A DNA stretch of 64,000 nucleotides, taken from assembly GCF_032854445.1 (NCBI RefSeq), contig NC_088295.1, positions 61,793,249 through 61,857,248 of the forward strand, in the 5' to 3' direction. Shown here one piece after another: positions 12,760-25,194 of the stretch. Position 1 is the first letter of the stretch, and every line of letters begins with the position of its first letter. A program made the translations under genes and the position numbers. Under the pieces are notes generated by a model, which searched no databases, was not told the DNA's origin, and saw nothing but the letters and a program-made list of their open reading frames with translations. The stretch comes from Liolophura sinensis (taxonomy: Eukaryota; Mollusca; Polyplacophora; Chitonida; Chitonidae).

Positions 12760-13455
12760 AGGTTGTTTGTTCCAGGAGTCCACATTCAGCTTGTTGAGTG
12801 GCTTGTTTGAGTAGACTTGTCCACAGTTACCATGTGGAGTTGTTTGTTTCAGATGGGACGTCCACACTCAGCTTGTGGAGTTGCATCTTTGAGTTGGCTT
12901 ATCCACAGTTACCATGTGGAGTTGTTTGCTTCAGATGGGACGTCCACACTCAGCTTGTGGAGTTGCATCTTTGAGTTGGCTTATCCACAGTTACCATGTG
13001 GAGTTGTCTGTTTCAGATGGGACGTCCACACTCAGCTTGTGGAGTTGCATCTTTGAGTTGGCTTATCCACAGTTACCATGTGGAGTTGTCTGTTTCAGAT
13101 AGGACGTCCACACTCAGCTTGTGGAGTTGCATCTTTGAGTTGGCTTATCCACAGTTACCATGTGGAGTTGTTTGCTTCAGATGGGACGTCCACACTCAGC
13201 TTGTGGAGTTGCATCTTTGAGTTGGCTTATCCACAGTTACCATGTGGAGTTGTCTGTTTCAGATGGGACGTCCACACTCAGCTTGTGGAGTTGCATCTTT
13301 GAGTTGGCTTATCCACAGTTACCATGTGGAGTTGTTTGCTTCAGATGGGACGTCCACACTCAGCTTGTGGAGTTGCATCTTTGAGTTGGCTTATCCACAG
13401 TTACCATGTGGAGTTGTTTGTTTCAGATGGGACGTCCACACTCAGCTTGTAGAGG
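12741..13455. repeat. 82-bp minisatellite (dimer of 41-bp monomers), 7 full units plus diverged first and partial last
   Basis: Unit starts (ATGTGGAGTTG) fall at 12832, 12914, 12996, 13078, 13160, 13242, 13324 and 13406, exactly 82 bp apart. The last unit is partial, and a diverged unit precedes the first from about 12741. Units differ mainly at one 7-bp window (TTTGTTT, TTTGCTT or TCTGTTT), and one unit (13078) has GATAGG for GATGGG. Each unit splits into two 41-bp monomers, both starting TGTGGAGTTG and both holding TCCACA near position 29-34. The two monomers agree at 27 of 41 positions. Because 82 is not a multiple of three, each forward frame is open for about 225 bp and then meets the same TGA, so the overlapping 74-81 codon ORFs are not evidence of coding. 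Confidence 0.95.
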
Positions 13456-13489
13456 TGTTCGGTAGAGTTGTTTGTACCAATGGGTAGAA

Positions 13490-15170
13490 TGTAGGGTTCC
13501 CTATTCCTATTGGACATCCCCTGCGACATAGAACATTGAAAGTCTTACAAACTTTGTATGCTTTTTATAGTTGTAACTATGTATTTTTGCGTTTCCACAA
13601 GATAATTAGCAATAACCTCATTCTCTTGCAGACAATTCCAGACACAGCTCGAAAGTTTTGTTTGTCTGGTATATATATACACTACTAATCAAGATGTATC
13701 GTCATTATGCTGCCTGTGTGTTCATTTAACTTAGGTTCTGCACGGATTCTCTTGTACAAAATATCAGGCACATCATAAGTGTGGTAGCAGAAACTCCCGA
13801 TTTGCATTTAGGTTGCTGTGACTGATACATGATACTGAGTCGAAACTGCTATATAAGGCATGGAGGACTACGGGTATAAACTGCGTTAGTTCCTCGTTTA
13901 CATGGCGTGGGATTGTGACAGATGTGTGTTCAACGCTATGTCATAGTCCATACATATACAGGATAACTGTAGTGGAGTCAGAAACTGTCCGCCTATTACA
14001 GATACTCTGAGAACTTCCGTGTGTTGTGGTAAGCGCACTCTTTTTCGTTTGGCCCCGGATTAATTAGCGAATGACTGCCCGCCCTCCGGTATGTCGCTTA
14101 TTTACTGTGCCATCCAGACGCACCTTGACTCTCGGTCAGGGGATGTAGAAGGACCCAGGTAGATCACCGTGATGGTATGTGCAGTACACGCTACTCCACC
14201 ACGTCTGGACAACTAGCAAGACAGCCACGCTCTCAAGCAAACACCACGACGTCTATACATACACTATAAAATAAAATTTGTTTCCGGCAAAAAAATATGA
14301 AAAAAAAAGTAATATAAAAAGTATAAAACTTCTGCAGATCAGGTCTTTCTGATTTGAAACACACGATAAATTAAAATGCAAAGGATTCTAATTCAGTCAA
14401 CGCACCATGCACACAACGGCAACTTTAAATCCAATATGTTTTTGAGGGTTGGCAGATAGTGAAGGTAATATTTTGGTGACGGTGTCCCCTCGCCTCTTCA
14501 GTACACCGCTTTAAGGTCTGCTTGAAAATAGCTTCTGGTAAGAGGTGGCAAGTGCGAGTGATGATAAGCTGCAAAACATTTTGAAAAATATATCTGTGAG
14601 CTTATAAATAAAAATTTGATTCGGACTTCGTGGACTACGCAGGCAAAAAAAGTTCTTTCAAATAATCACTTCAAAGCGGATAATCATTTGAATGATAAGA
14701 TAAGAGCTGTCTAAGGTGAGTAAGGTAGGCGACCAAGCATGAATGTCTGACGAGGAGAAAATTACGCTTAGTAACTTCATAACTTCTGTCTTATTATAAA
14801 GAAATGCTTATAGGGGTTTTGCTCGAGAGTCGGTATTATTGTCGACATCTTCACCTTTGAGATATTGTAGAGTTATTAGTTTCATCAGAGACATCTGATG
14901 GATTGAGGCCTGAGCTGGGTGACAAAAACCCCTCAGATTAGTTCAGCATGAAGCATCACCTGTCTAAAGAAAAGCAAAAAAATGCAGACTAATTTAGGAT
15001 TAGACACAATAAATACTGAGTTTTTTTTTACAAGAGTAAAAAAACCACATCAGTAAAACAATTGTTTTTCTGCTTCAGACGTTGATTATTTATCTCTGTA
15101 GGGCTGTTTGACCGAAAATAATTTCAAGAATGCAGCGATGAGAGTATCTGATAACATTTTATGTATAGGT
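13490..15170. other. Non-coding stretch, nothing recognised
   Basis: No ATG ORF of 60 codons or more on either strand. There is an A-rich patch near 14285-14320. No repeat family or RNA gene is seen. Confidence 0.55.
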
Positions 15171-15174
15171 GTAT

Positions 15175-15222
15175 ATACACTGGTCAGGGCATATGGACCG
15201 GTCTTAGTCCATATAAGTGTAT
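15175..15222. repeat. Imperfect hairpin (two stacked inverted repeats)
   Basis: The inner stem ATATGGAC (15191-15198) pairs with GTCCATAT (15207-15214) around an 8-nt loop. The outer stem ATACACT (15175-15181) pairs with AGTGTAT (15216-15222), with a 9-nt bulge on the left and 1 nt on the right. It is too short and bulged to be a convincing miRNA precursor, and its function is unknown. Confidence 0.4.
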
Positions 15223-18200
15223 CACAGTGACCTTAGGTATACCGGTACAAGATACACACACACATCAGTGAGGGAAAGAAAAGAGAGACGCATGTGAGAA
15301 CAAATCAAGGTCTTTCCGTAGCACATCAGCGACCAGAAATACGGAGCTTTTCGACTGGCCTCTCTATATGGCCTTTCCTTCCACTGTATACATTGCATAT
15401 AAAGTATATTAATGGAAGAAGACCGAAATTTCGAAGAACGTTACACCTGTGCTTGTTTGTATTAAGCGAAGGAATGCGCAGAACCAAGCATAAAATAGAA
15501 AAGAGGTTTCCCCAGTTGGACTAAATCCAGAAAATAGCTAACATACTAGAGCGAACAAAATGGCGTTTGTTGGGATTCTCATCGTGAGTACAATACCACG
15601 GGGTTTACCTGCCCTCTCTGACCCCCTGCAGTCTACTCGCGCCTCTCCGCAAAACACACTTCAGTTTTGTTACACTTTCACCTTGCCCTTTTAGAACTAT
15701 TGTGTGGGTTGTTTGCATTAGACGGTCATCCCAGTCCTTCTCTCTTCAGTATATACGCCGTCCATTAGGTTATCACTGTAGAGCCAAATCTTTACACCGT
15801 CCTACACAATATAATTAAGTGTTAATTTAAAAAATACCAAAAAATGGAAAGAAATATGTGATAATATCAACTACGCTTCTCAGGCCGCATACTGTACAGG
15901 CACATACACACAGTGTTCAAACCAAGTCGTGTTATATAATATAAAAGGGAAAATGCATTTTCCTTCTACTTACTTCCGAACTAAAAAAGAGATTTCCAAA
16001 TCTGAAAATTTGCACACCTCATACGTGTATTCCTCCAGTCTTCTGAGCGTCCGCCGCTCAGTACCAGCAAGACATGACTGAGTTTGTCAACTGACACAGT
16101 TTCGTGTCTATATTACCTTTTATTTATGGTTACTATATACAATAAGTTTAGCGTTTGAATATGAAATCTTCAGATAAACGGCACGATGAGTATATTATTC
16201 ATCAACTTAGTGCATGAAATGTTACTAATTTTTGTGTTATGAAAATGAACAAATCCACAAAAATGTGCATGTATGTATGGCTGTCTAATTGGTATACGTT
16301 CACTGTTCTCATTTAGTGTTTTGATTTGAGGTAAGTGGACACGATCCCTAAGGAGTAGTCATCACGAGTACTGTGACTTCACTTATGCATATACAGTGAA
16401 TGAATAGAAAAATATACCTTTTCCATATATGTATATACAAATTAGAGTATATTAAAATCAGATTAACTACAGTGTTCTGAACTGCTACATACTCTATACT
16501 TATGTTATATGCTTATAGGACGTTCACTAGCATGCATAAATAGTACAATGAAATTCAATTTCGGTGCTCTTTTACAATGCTCTTTTCTGCTACATAAGAT
16601 AGCTACATTTTTAAGAAGTGCAAAATACAAAAAAATCGTTTATAGCTGACCATGGTCCTATATGGTCCAAACGATATAAAAATGTGTTTGTCTACCAAAC
16701 GTTATATACAGACAAAAAAAATAGGGATGAGTAAATCACCAATGGCATTTGCGGAAAACAGTTTAATTCTAGCAGAATGAGTGGCGCACGTGTTATTTTG
16801 ACACCTGAACATCGCCTGTGTCAAAACAGTCGGTCATCTTGTAAGAAGTCCTCGGTCAATCAGACATGAACACATTAAGTATTAATGGCCCTTTACAGCT
16901 GCATATGGATATCCGCTATTTTCATAATCGGCGTACGCCAATAATTATTCTGTAAGTCACTTATTTTTATAGCCTACCGAACTGATTTCCATAAAGCACT
17001 TGTTGTTCTCTCGCATATATCTTAGGACGTATACCTCAAATGACTTATGCATGTACCTAACTGTAGTGTTAACCAATGCGTACTGAACAAATTTGACTAA
17101 TATGCAATTGTGTGAATATGTTCTACTGTCAATCAATATGCAATGTTTGCATGTTGCATTTGTTTTCAAAACGAAATTTACATAATGTGTAAGCCGGTGT
17201 CAGTATGTATGATTATAAAAATTGGCTTTTTTTCAACGGCAACAAGTCAGAACATTTTTAATTGTCCCTCAGATTAGATGTAATGTATACAGTAGATGGA
17301 TTTGTGAGCCTATAGCGTACTTCTAAATATGTATACATGTGAACATAAAATAGTTGATATCATACAAAGGTCATTAGATCTATTTTAATTTTTATATTAA
17401 CATGGACGGTGACCATTTAAATTAATGATTGAGAATTATAAACAGGAAACAATAAAACATTCATCTGATTTAAACTTAATGTTTGTATTGAACGGTTTGT
17501 AATATCAGAGGATGATACACTGGTGTATATTTCTTGCTGCCCAGGTGTTATATGTCCATTTCCTCAGAATGACGTGACGTTGACGAACATCTCCGAGCAC
17601 CCAGATCATTACCGCCTCAGGGCTGGCTCAAAAATAGCCCTAGACGTACGCCCAATTAAAAATTTAAAACTTTCAAAGCGATGTACATAAATATACATGT
17701 AATCAATTAAAATGTTATTATGGCTATTTCCGTTTGTAGCCGCACACACGTGGCCTGTATTCCCAGGTTTGTTAAGTTGACTAATACTTTGAGATAGGCT
17801 ATCCCGAACCGATAATTATTGATAGCGGTTATTGAATATTAAAATATCGCATTATGAATAATGTGTACCCGGCTGCATTTACGTCTTATTTCATCCCCAG
17901 TCAGAACCCAAGCCTCATTTGTAATACAAACAGATAGACTTGTGTTTAATTACTGGCTTGCTTGGTTTTTATGGCTTTGGCACGAGACCCGGATGTTACT
18001 GTCCACCGCCATGCCGTTACATATTCAACACAACATCGTAGTGGTGGTATGTAAAAACTGGAATTTTGTATCCTCGGCACGGACTTCAGAGCCGCAATAA
18101 GTGCGAGAGGCGTCCAATCAGCCAGGTTTTCTTCATCTGTATACTTTTCCGTACAAACTATCGGAGATGCATGGCTGTCACCTTATGCCCTGATAAGATA

Positions 18201-18357
18201 ACTTGTGCCTCCAAAATCAGCTGACAAGTATAATGGCCATATTTCTGCTGATGGCAATCAGCACGAGATTGATATGCAGGACATGAGTCTAGTATAGGCT
18301 ATGGTATATACATTGTCTATCATACAAACTTACAATGTATAAGTATTGACAGGCTAT
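15223..18357. other. Non-coding stretch, nothing recognised
   Basis: AT-rich unique-looking sequence. ORFs reach 79 codons (17861-18100, plus) without recognisable content. A CRE-like run TGACGTGACGTTGACG lies near 17571. No SINE or array is seen. Confidence 0.5.
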
Positions 18358-18369
18358 ATTAACCAGAGA

Positions 18370-18614
18370 GGGGCCTCCGTGGCTCAGTTGGTTAGAGCGC
18401 TAGCGCAGCGTAATGACCCAGGAGCCTCTCACCAATGCAGTCGCTGTGAGTTCATGTCCAGCTCATGCTGGCTTCCTCTCCGGCCGTAAGTGAGAAGGTC
18501 TGACAGCAACCTGCGGATGGTCGTGGGTTTCCCCCGGGCTCTACCACCATAATGCTGGCCGCCATCGTATAAGTGAAATATTCTTGAGTGCGGCGTAAAA
18601 CACCAGTCAAATAA
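18370..18614 (+). mobile_element. SINE-A copy, near full-length, with perfect 12-bp target-site duplication
   Basis: A tRNA-derived SINE. The head GGGGCCTCCGTGGCTCAGTT carries the A-box-like TGGCTCAGTTGG, and about 75 bp on there is a B-box-like GAGTTCATGTCC. A body follows, then the shared 3' end GTATAAGTGAAATATTCTTG, GGCGTAAAACACCAGTCAAA and a short AT-rich tail. The direct repeat ATTAACCAGAGA at 18358-18369 and 18615-18626 brackets it exactly. Compared with the copy at 44052, a short internal piece (the CCGGTTTCCTCC region) is missing. It encodes no protein and was probably mobilised by a LINE that recognises the 3' tail. Confidence 0.93.
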
Positions 18615-18626
18615 ATTAACCAGAGA

Positions 18627-20394
18627 CAATTGTTATATACAAATATATTAGAAAACCTATGAATTATGACACTTCAGAAGTCGTTAATATTACAATCTAT
18701 GATTGTGTCACGGGACGCCCAATTATGTAAACGAGTTGACACTTACGTATTAGATGATTACTTCCAGTGTGTGATAGTAAAGCTGATATACTAGTAAGTT
18801 TATGACGTAATCGTTCCTATAGTATACGCCATTTGCTATACAGTATGAACAAATTCCAAAGAATTTTATATCTGAAAAACAAAATACTTTTGCTCGTGAT
18901 GCATGACTCGATGACAAGTGGTTGTTATTATTTATTGTTTTTAAAGAAATAATAAACCATATATTATAACCATACATATACATATTCTTGTAAAGTAAAA
19001 TTTGCAGAAACGAGACAATGCACAACGTTTAAAAGAATTATAAATGAATCCACGTTTGTGACTCGAAAGCAAGCTTGGACGCTTTCTTCGTAAAAGGTAC
19101 TTGAATTTAACAATTAATATTTTATTTTCATGGGGAAGATACCTAACAATTCTACGACGGAAAGAGAGGAGTTCATTCAGCTTATGTTTTTCATCCCAGT
19201 CGCTTTGGAATTTCCACGCTTGACATCTCGTTATACAAACCGACACTCTCAGATAATGCACAGGATGGTGAAATAACATGTTTGCGTGAACAACTGTGTT
19301 AATGACTTGGATTTAATCAAATAAGAGTTGAACAGATCATCGATACGAGGCACTATGCTTTACACATCGGAACAGGGTTAATAAGTTCAACGGACGGACA
19401 ATGACGAATTTGTCCAAAATTAGCATCAACAAGCCACGACTCTTTAGTGTCGCGTTGTAAACCTGCACAAGTTGAGATGTTCGCAAAACCGCCTGTTTAT
19501 CGACCTTCGTGGTTGACCCACAAAGAGGTCATGTATAATGTTTTCAACTGACAAGTTATAGTACAACATAGAAGAAGGTCAGTATAATGTACTGTCTGTG
19601 AATCGATTGGCGAGTGTTGTTGACGAAAGGCAAAACAATGCTATATATGGCTATTATAATGAAGTTTAATTTGCAACGCATTTAATGAATTCAAATCAAG
19701 AAGGACATTTTGGTTAATGACTTAATGAAGTTATGGTAAATTCCATCTAGCCTGACAGCAGGTGTCAGATTTATACACGAGACGGTTTAAATTTCTTTAA
19801 ATCGAAAAATCGACTACATGTATACCTTTAACACATAAACAAGACAACCCGCGCGATTGTTAGCTTATGCATCGAGCAATCCACCCGTATTGAATGAATG
19901 AAACTGCTATATTAGTAGAAGTTTAACATTATTGAGCAGGACGTCAAACAGGAATCAGTAATAAAATAAATAACAAAATTAACTACTGCCGTTTAAAAAG
20001 AATGTAATTCAATAGCGATATTGGAAGCCCTCATATAAGGAAGAAGTGGAAAGACTGCGGCCTGTTGATATCAGTAATCAGTTCTGTTCGTTTACATATG
20101 TTTAATCAATGGCGTCCATGATGACATTTGATTTGCACTGTAAATCAGCTGAAGTGCTGCAAACCTTACAAAGTGCAAACGCACTGTACGAAAACACATA
20201 TCTAACTTATACTTAAAGAGATACTTTGGTGTCAAACATCTGTGTCTTATAAGTAAGGTAAATTGATCAAGACTGGAATAGTGTGAATTGCTTTCCTAAA
20301 TTGTGAAAGTATTGCAGTAAATTAAAACCAATATTGTACGTTTCGTCAAAGTATACGGAAACAAATATTTTTGTCCCTTCCACTTTGCCTGGTG
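18627..20394. other. Non-coding stretch, nothing recognised
   Basis: AT-rich. The longest ORF is 112 codons (18941-19279, minus) and shows no motif or composition that suggests a protein. No repeat family is recognised. Confidence 0.5.
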
Positions 20395-20508
20395 TGACGT
20401 CACCCACGAACACATGATGTCATCAATCGCTGACGTATATCCACCAGTGACGATGCCCTTTCAACCGCTCTTGACGTCATCCCAGCATAAATGCCTTACT
20501 CAACGTCA
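20395..20508. promoter_or_regulatory. Cluster of CRE/ATF-like motifs
   Basis: Within 114 bp there are two perfect TGACGTCA palindromes (20395-20402 and 20472-20479), plus TGATGTCA (20415-20422), TGACGTAT (20431-20438), TGACGATG (20448-20455) and CAACGTCA (20501-20508, the reverse complement of TGACGTTG). TGACGTCA is the classical CREB/ATF bZIP site. Six full or near sites in so short a span is more than expected by chance in AT-rich DNA. Enhancer function is inference. There is no adjacent gene or TATA/initiator arrangement that I can identify. Confidence 0.4.
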
Positions 20509-22029
20509 CATCACAAAATTTTACGGACACAGCCGAAGATTTTGTTTTTCAAGGAATCTTCAGTTATATGGGTTAAATAGTGTTAATCATCAAAATCCTG
20601 TTGAAACATAATGTTAGGCTTACTCCGTAGGATTTTTTTTATATCATTGTAATATGTCTACGCAATTTGTATCCTGACCAGAGTGGCGCTTTAACCATTC
20701 GATTTTCTATTATGCAAACCATAGACGAACACTTCATAAGTAGTTGAACAACAACAAAAATCAGATCATCTACTTTTTAATGGCCTGACACAGACAATAT
20801 GCTATATTATACCAGTCTATTGATCAAAATTAAACTACAGACGGAAATGCATTTGTTTATTGTCTGGGAAATGTCGAACTCTGTATACATGTGCTAAATA
20901 CGGGCCGTTCCAGTCTGTGATTTAAGAGTCGAAACAAAGCAAACTCTGAGGCCGGGAGATGAGTTACATCATGCATATGTTACAACTGTAACAATTATTG
21001 CTCAGATAAAGTGTTAACACAGAATGGGGTCACGTCTTATATGCACGATTAGCTTGTTAAGCCGTGCTGTGTATCTATGGTGTCGTCATATCGGTTCAGG
21101 GCCCAATACATAAGAGATAAACTATTTATGACCTTTCTGATCACGACATGATAGGGTTGTTGGGTGTGCGTTCTTCAGAGACACAAGGAAATTAATGTCA
21201 GTTGTTGGTGAAATGCTGCCATGACCTTGAAATCATCACTCTGTTCGCACGAAACAATGTCGAAAATTAAAAACGGATAATATTCTTGTGTTTGAAAGAA
21301 TGGAATGTGGGAGGGTAAAAAAAGGTGGCTCGGATTTACGGAGTTCGATACGTGGGCTTTTAGTATCACGCATCATCTCAAAACCAGCAGTGATACGCCC
21401 CGCCTCACCCAAGACACAAAGGTGTAGTGTTTGGGCTCACGGTCTTCCCAAAGCATGCAAAATAATACTCCATTTGTTCTTCTTTAATCGGTATTTTAAT
21501 TAGATTAATCACTGGGAAATGATTTTCGTAGAATTAGACTGTCAGTCGTGTACATGCATGTACGACGATGGTATCACGTCTCATATACGGCCTTGTTTGT
21601 TGGGTGAGACTTAATTATCTTAATTAATAAAAGACTTCCTGAAACGAAGTCAACCTTCGCTAGACAAAAATAGTGACAGCCATATATTAATAAATACTAA
21701 GAGTATGCACCTTAAACTCACTGCTGCACAAAATGTTTAATTGCCTAAGTTTCAAAATAATTCAGTAATTAATACATTACTTAACGTATAATTAGCATCA
21801 AATAACCCATTGTAGGTTTTGTCGTTTTGGTTAAGTCATGTGGCGGAAGAGAAAAGCGATTGTTACTAAGTACCATGGTCTTTGAAGATCATTCAGAACG
21901 GGCACAGTGGTATTTACCCTGCCTTGTCTTGGCATGCAGTCAACAAGCCGACCATGTCTGTTCTTGGTCAGGCCTTATTTCCATATTTATAGGGTTGCTG
22001 TCCCTCCCTAGGGTCCTATGTTAGCACGC
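20509..22029. other. Non-coding stretch, nothing recognised
   Basis: Unique-looking sequence. ORFs stay at or below 71 codons. No SINE, array or RNA gene is seen. Confidence 0.5.
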
Positions 22030-23420
22030 TTGTCAAAGATAATTCCATCCTACCTCGAATGATTGCAGCTTAAGCCCGCAGTCTCTCCACTCATTACACT
22101 CCGAAAACGTTCACTTTCCTCCACCTATAAATTTAACTGTGTTGTCACCACTGCACGTAAGGCAGACGCTGAAGTGAGCGTGCTGCGGTCGCACATGAAA
22201 TCGGTCCAAATTGGTGACTGATAAGAAACGTAAGGGCTTATTTCTTAGCGATCTACGCCAGGATGAAAAATGAGATCGGCGCGCAGTTCGCATCCCTTCG
22301 GCTCCTAACAGCTGATCAGAGACGAGTAACTATCAGGTGCCGGACGGTCCAATACCTCTTATTTACTCCCAAATCTACGAAATATTATGAACGATGGGCC
22401 TTCCGATCGCTCCGCCGCCATGGAAAACACTCGAGACTAACCGATATCTTTGATGGTCATCCAGTTACTAATAGCACCTCCCCACCGGAACTAATATGTT
22501 TTCCCGAGACCCCGTCAGACGGTTTATGGGTCACACTGGTATAATGTTCCAACAGACCGATGTCTCCGATATACCTAACCATTACTGTAACTGCTTGGAT
22601 AATTGTTCATTCCAAGACCCCATTAATGTCAACTTCATGAACGAGCTGTCCCTAGATCGACATACAAACAGTGTGGTATAGCGCATCAGACCTCTGGCGA
22701 AATGTTCAGCGACAAATCAACAAAGACGTTTACTTCACAAAAGTGAATTTTATATACCTGGAGGCCGCGTTTTTTCAAGCGCACTTTTACCGTGATGAAG
22801 GGTGCCAACTATGTTTTACCCAGGGCCAGCTTCAAGTTTCAAGTTTCGACTGCTTAGTATTAAACGGGCCCCTGGAGGCTTTGCCTATAACATACTTGTG
22901 TTTGTGTTGTGTCATATTTTCTATTTTATTATTTGTAAACTAACCGTAAAGAAATTTGGATACAAAAGTTTTCGTTTTAGAACGCATTCTTTGGCAAAGA
23001 CCCATTCCCTTTCCATGCATCACCACCAGTTTTCGATGTTTGGAATTCTTTGAAGAAAACAGACAGTATGACGCTGGTCTTTGGAAAAGAGAGACGCCAG
23101 AAATTCTGCGCGACCGAAAAGGTTTTGCACCTTTGGCTTTGGCTGCTGTCCCAGTGGTCAGTGAGAGGCGCTAATGTATTGTTAATAGCCAGCAACCAGT
23201 CCCTATAATTCCCACCGATAAACACCAGACCACCAATAATGGTCGTAATATACCTCTGGTTTGACTTCATTGTCGCCCAAGGCCAGTGTTCCAATCAAAA
23301 ATGTCAGAGTTGCCTGGTATAATTGTAGCTGTGGCCCCTTGGATAGTTTAGAAAATGTACCTTGGGGTACGGGCTAACAAGAGTGCTCAGACGATGGGGA
23401 ACGCTTAGCCATCCTTCAAA
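22030..23420. other. G+C-richer, low-repeat block (candidate conserved non-coding or cryptic exonic region)
   Basis: This 1.4-kb block has higher G+C, many CpGs and several overlapping 60-105 codon ORFs on both strands: 22263-22544 plus (93 codons), 22671-22943 plus (90 codons) and 22977-23294 minus (105 codons). None has a recognisable domain, and their overlap on opposite strands suggests open composition rather than coding. Only composition supports a function. Confidence 0.22.
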
Positions 23421-25194
23421 GTAGAAATAACGGTCCAGTTTTCCTTAATTTAATAATAAGTTTTCCCACATTTCGGTCACTAGTGATATCAGAAGGCGTC
23501 TAAAGCCTGTCTCTAAAGAACTCCTAAACTCAAGCGCATTAATGAACCTGTCAAGTCCTCGCTGTCTTTACTTGTCTTTTCGTGTCCTTCACGGAGTCAA
23601 GCAAAAGAGAAAAAACGCACTAACACACAACACATAACGATAACATTACCGAAATAATTTGTTTAAGGAGCGGTGTGTTCGTATTGGGCAAAAACAATGG
23701 TAGGTCACGTAATATATCCCCAAATGAACAAATCCGACCAAAACAAGTAAGAGATTTTTTGTATATACATAATCAGCGAAATCTATCACATAATGGAAGC
23801 CCTTTTTCCGAATAAAGTAATTCGGACCAAAGCTGTTCATTCATAACCCGTCTTTTTGGTGACACTTTGGGTGCGAACTGCATGGTAACGTAGCACTCAG
23901 CCACTGCAACATACAGATTCTGATTATTGACAATTTATAAACTAGCTTAATACACAATTTGGATACTGACTTAATTCATCCGCCTAGAAAATTCTTTGTG
24001 TCACGTCATCATCGAAAATAGCTTCTCTTTGCAATGAATCGGTCCAAATTTCATACTAGATACATTGTTCTTTTTTTTCGTTCTTTGGTCCTTCGTGTTG
24101 AACGCCTCCATTTTGGTTGACGAATGTCTATTTTAACGACTACAGATTTATGTATATCAATAGAACAATGGAAATTCGAAGGATTAGTTGTTACGTGAAA
24201 AGCGCGCATACATTTTGCTGCTCGGCTGTGGTATGTATTCACTACAATGAGGTCTTATCTAGTGGGATTTAACTATCAAAAAAGATACCAGTAGATAATC
24301 CGTTATGTTCACTTCTTTCCAATTTGTCTTTCGCGTTCAAGGGGATTGTAAATCTTACCATCACATGAAGAGACTCTTTTGAAAGTGTTAAACGGACGTC
24401 TTGGAAATTCGATTCTATACTAATACCTATACATATCTGTGTTTCCAACTGAACTGCTAATGCGCATAACGCCACCTTCATGACAAAAGTATGAATTTCA
24501 ACTTTAGGAATTTTAAGATGTGTTTTTTCGATTGACATTTATTAAAGGTTCCTGCATATTGTATATGTAGATTGTATACATAGTGCATATCTCGCCTGAA
24601 AGCATTTGTCATACCCTGTGTGAAATGTGATTATTCCAATATGTCACAAATTATTCGTTCAAAACTAGTGTCAGAGCTCCACAGTAAGAGCTCTACAGCG
24701 ATTACATAACACTATTGTTTGCAAATATGGGCGGTGTTCTGGATCTCTTGTGATCTGTTTTATAGCTGTAATTTCGTTTAACTTGGGGCTCATGGATGTA
24801 TAAGCATCCACGTTAATTACATCAATACGGTGCTTTTATTAACAGTTGCAATTAAAGCACATATATACTGTATTTGATTCGACCTAAAAAATTATTCACG
24901 GACTGTGAAATTTTATATGGATGTCATGCCTAGAATATCGACTCTTTTCCTTGCATCTTTGCGAACTAAAAGCTGTTTTAGTCTTTTTTTTTCTCTTAAG
25001 TACATATTCTTTTAGGAACTGGGGCCGATTCCACAAAGCCTTTTCTGATTTAAGATAAAATTGAAAAACTCTTCACGATGCTTAGTTTTTGCTACTGGAT
25101 GTTAAAATTTGGACACGATCAAAAATATATAAACAGACCAAAACACTTGAATAGGTTTCTTTAATGGGTTAGCTGTCATTATGAACTTACTTAA
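23421..25194. other. Non-coding stretch with a transposon-end-like motif
   Basis: ORFs reach 89 codons (24269-24538, minus) with no similarity I know. A 14-bp imperfect tandem duplication (AGAGCTCCACAGTA / AGAGCTCTACAGCG) lies at 24673-24700. GGGGCCGATTCCACAAAG near 25021 looks like the end of a dispersed repeat, but I see no matching opposite end downstream. Confidence 0.45.

Noticed and set aside
12741-13455. TTATCCACA in every unit equals the bacterial DnaA-box consensus
   Set aside because: The DNA is clearly eukaryotic. The match is part of the minisatellite unit and has no oriC context.
12817-13487. Series of overlapping 62-81 codon ORFs with a repeated Met-Trp-Ser-Cys start
   Set aside because: They are the 82-bp minisatellite read in rotating frames. 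The period is not a multiple of three and each frame meets the same TGA about every 246 bp.
15559-15593. AACAAAATGGCGTTTGTTGG followed by GTGAGT, like a start codon and splice donor of a tiny first exon
   Set aside because: It has only 8 codons before the donor, with no promoter, acceptor or downstream exon visible. Too weak to call.
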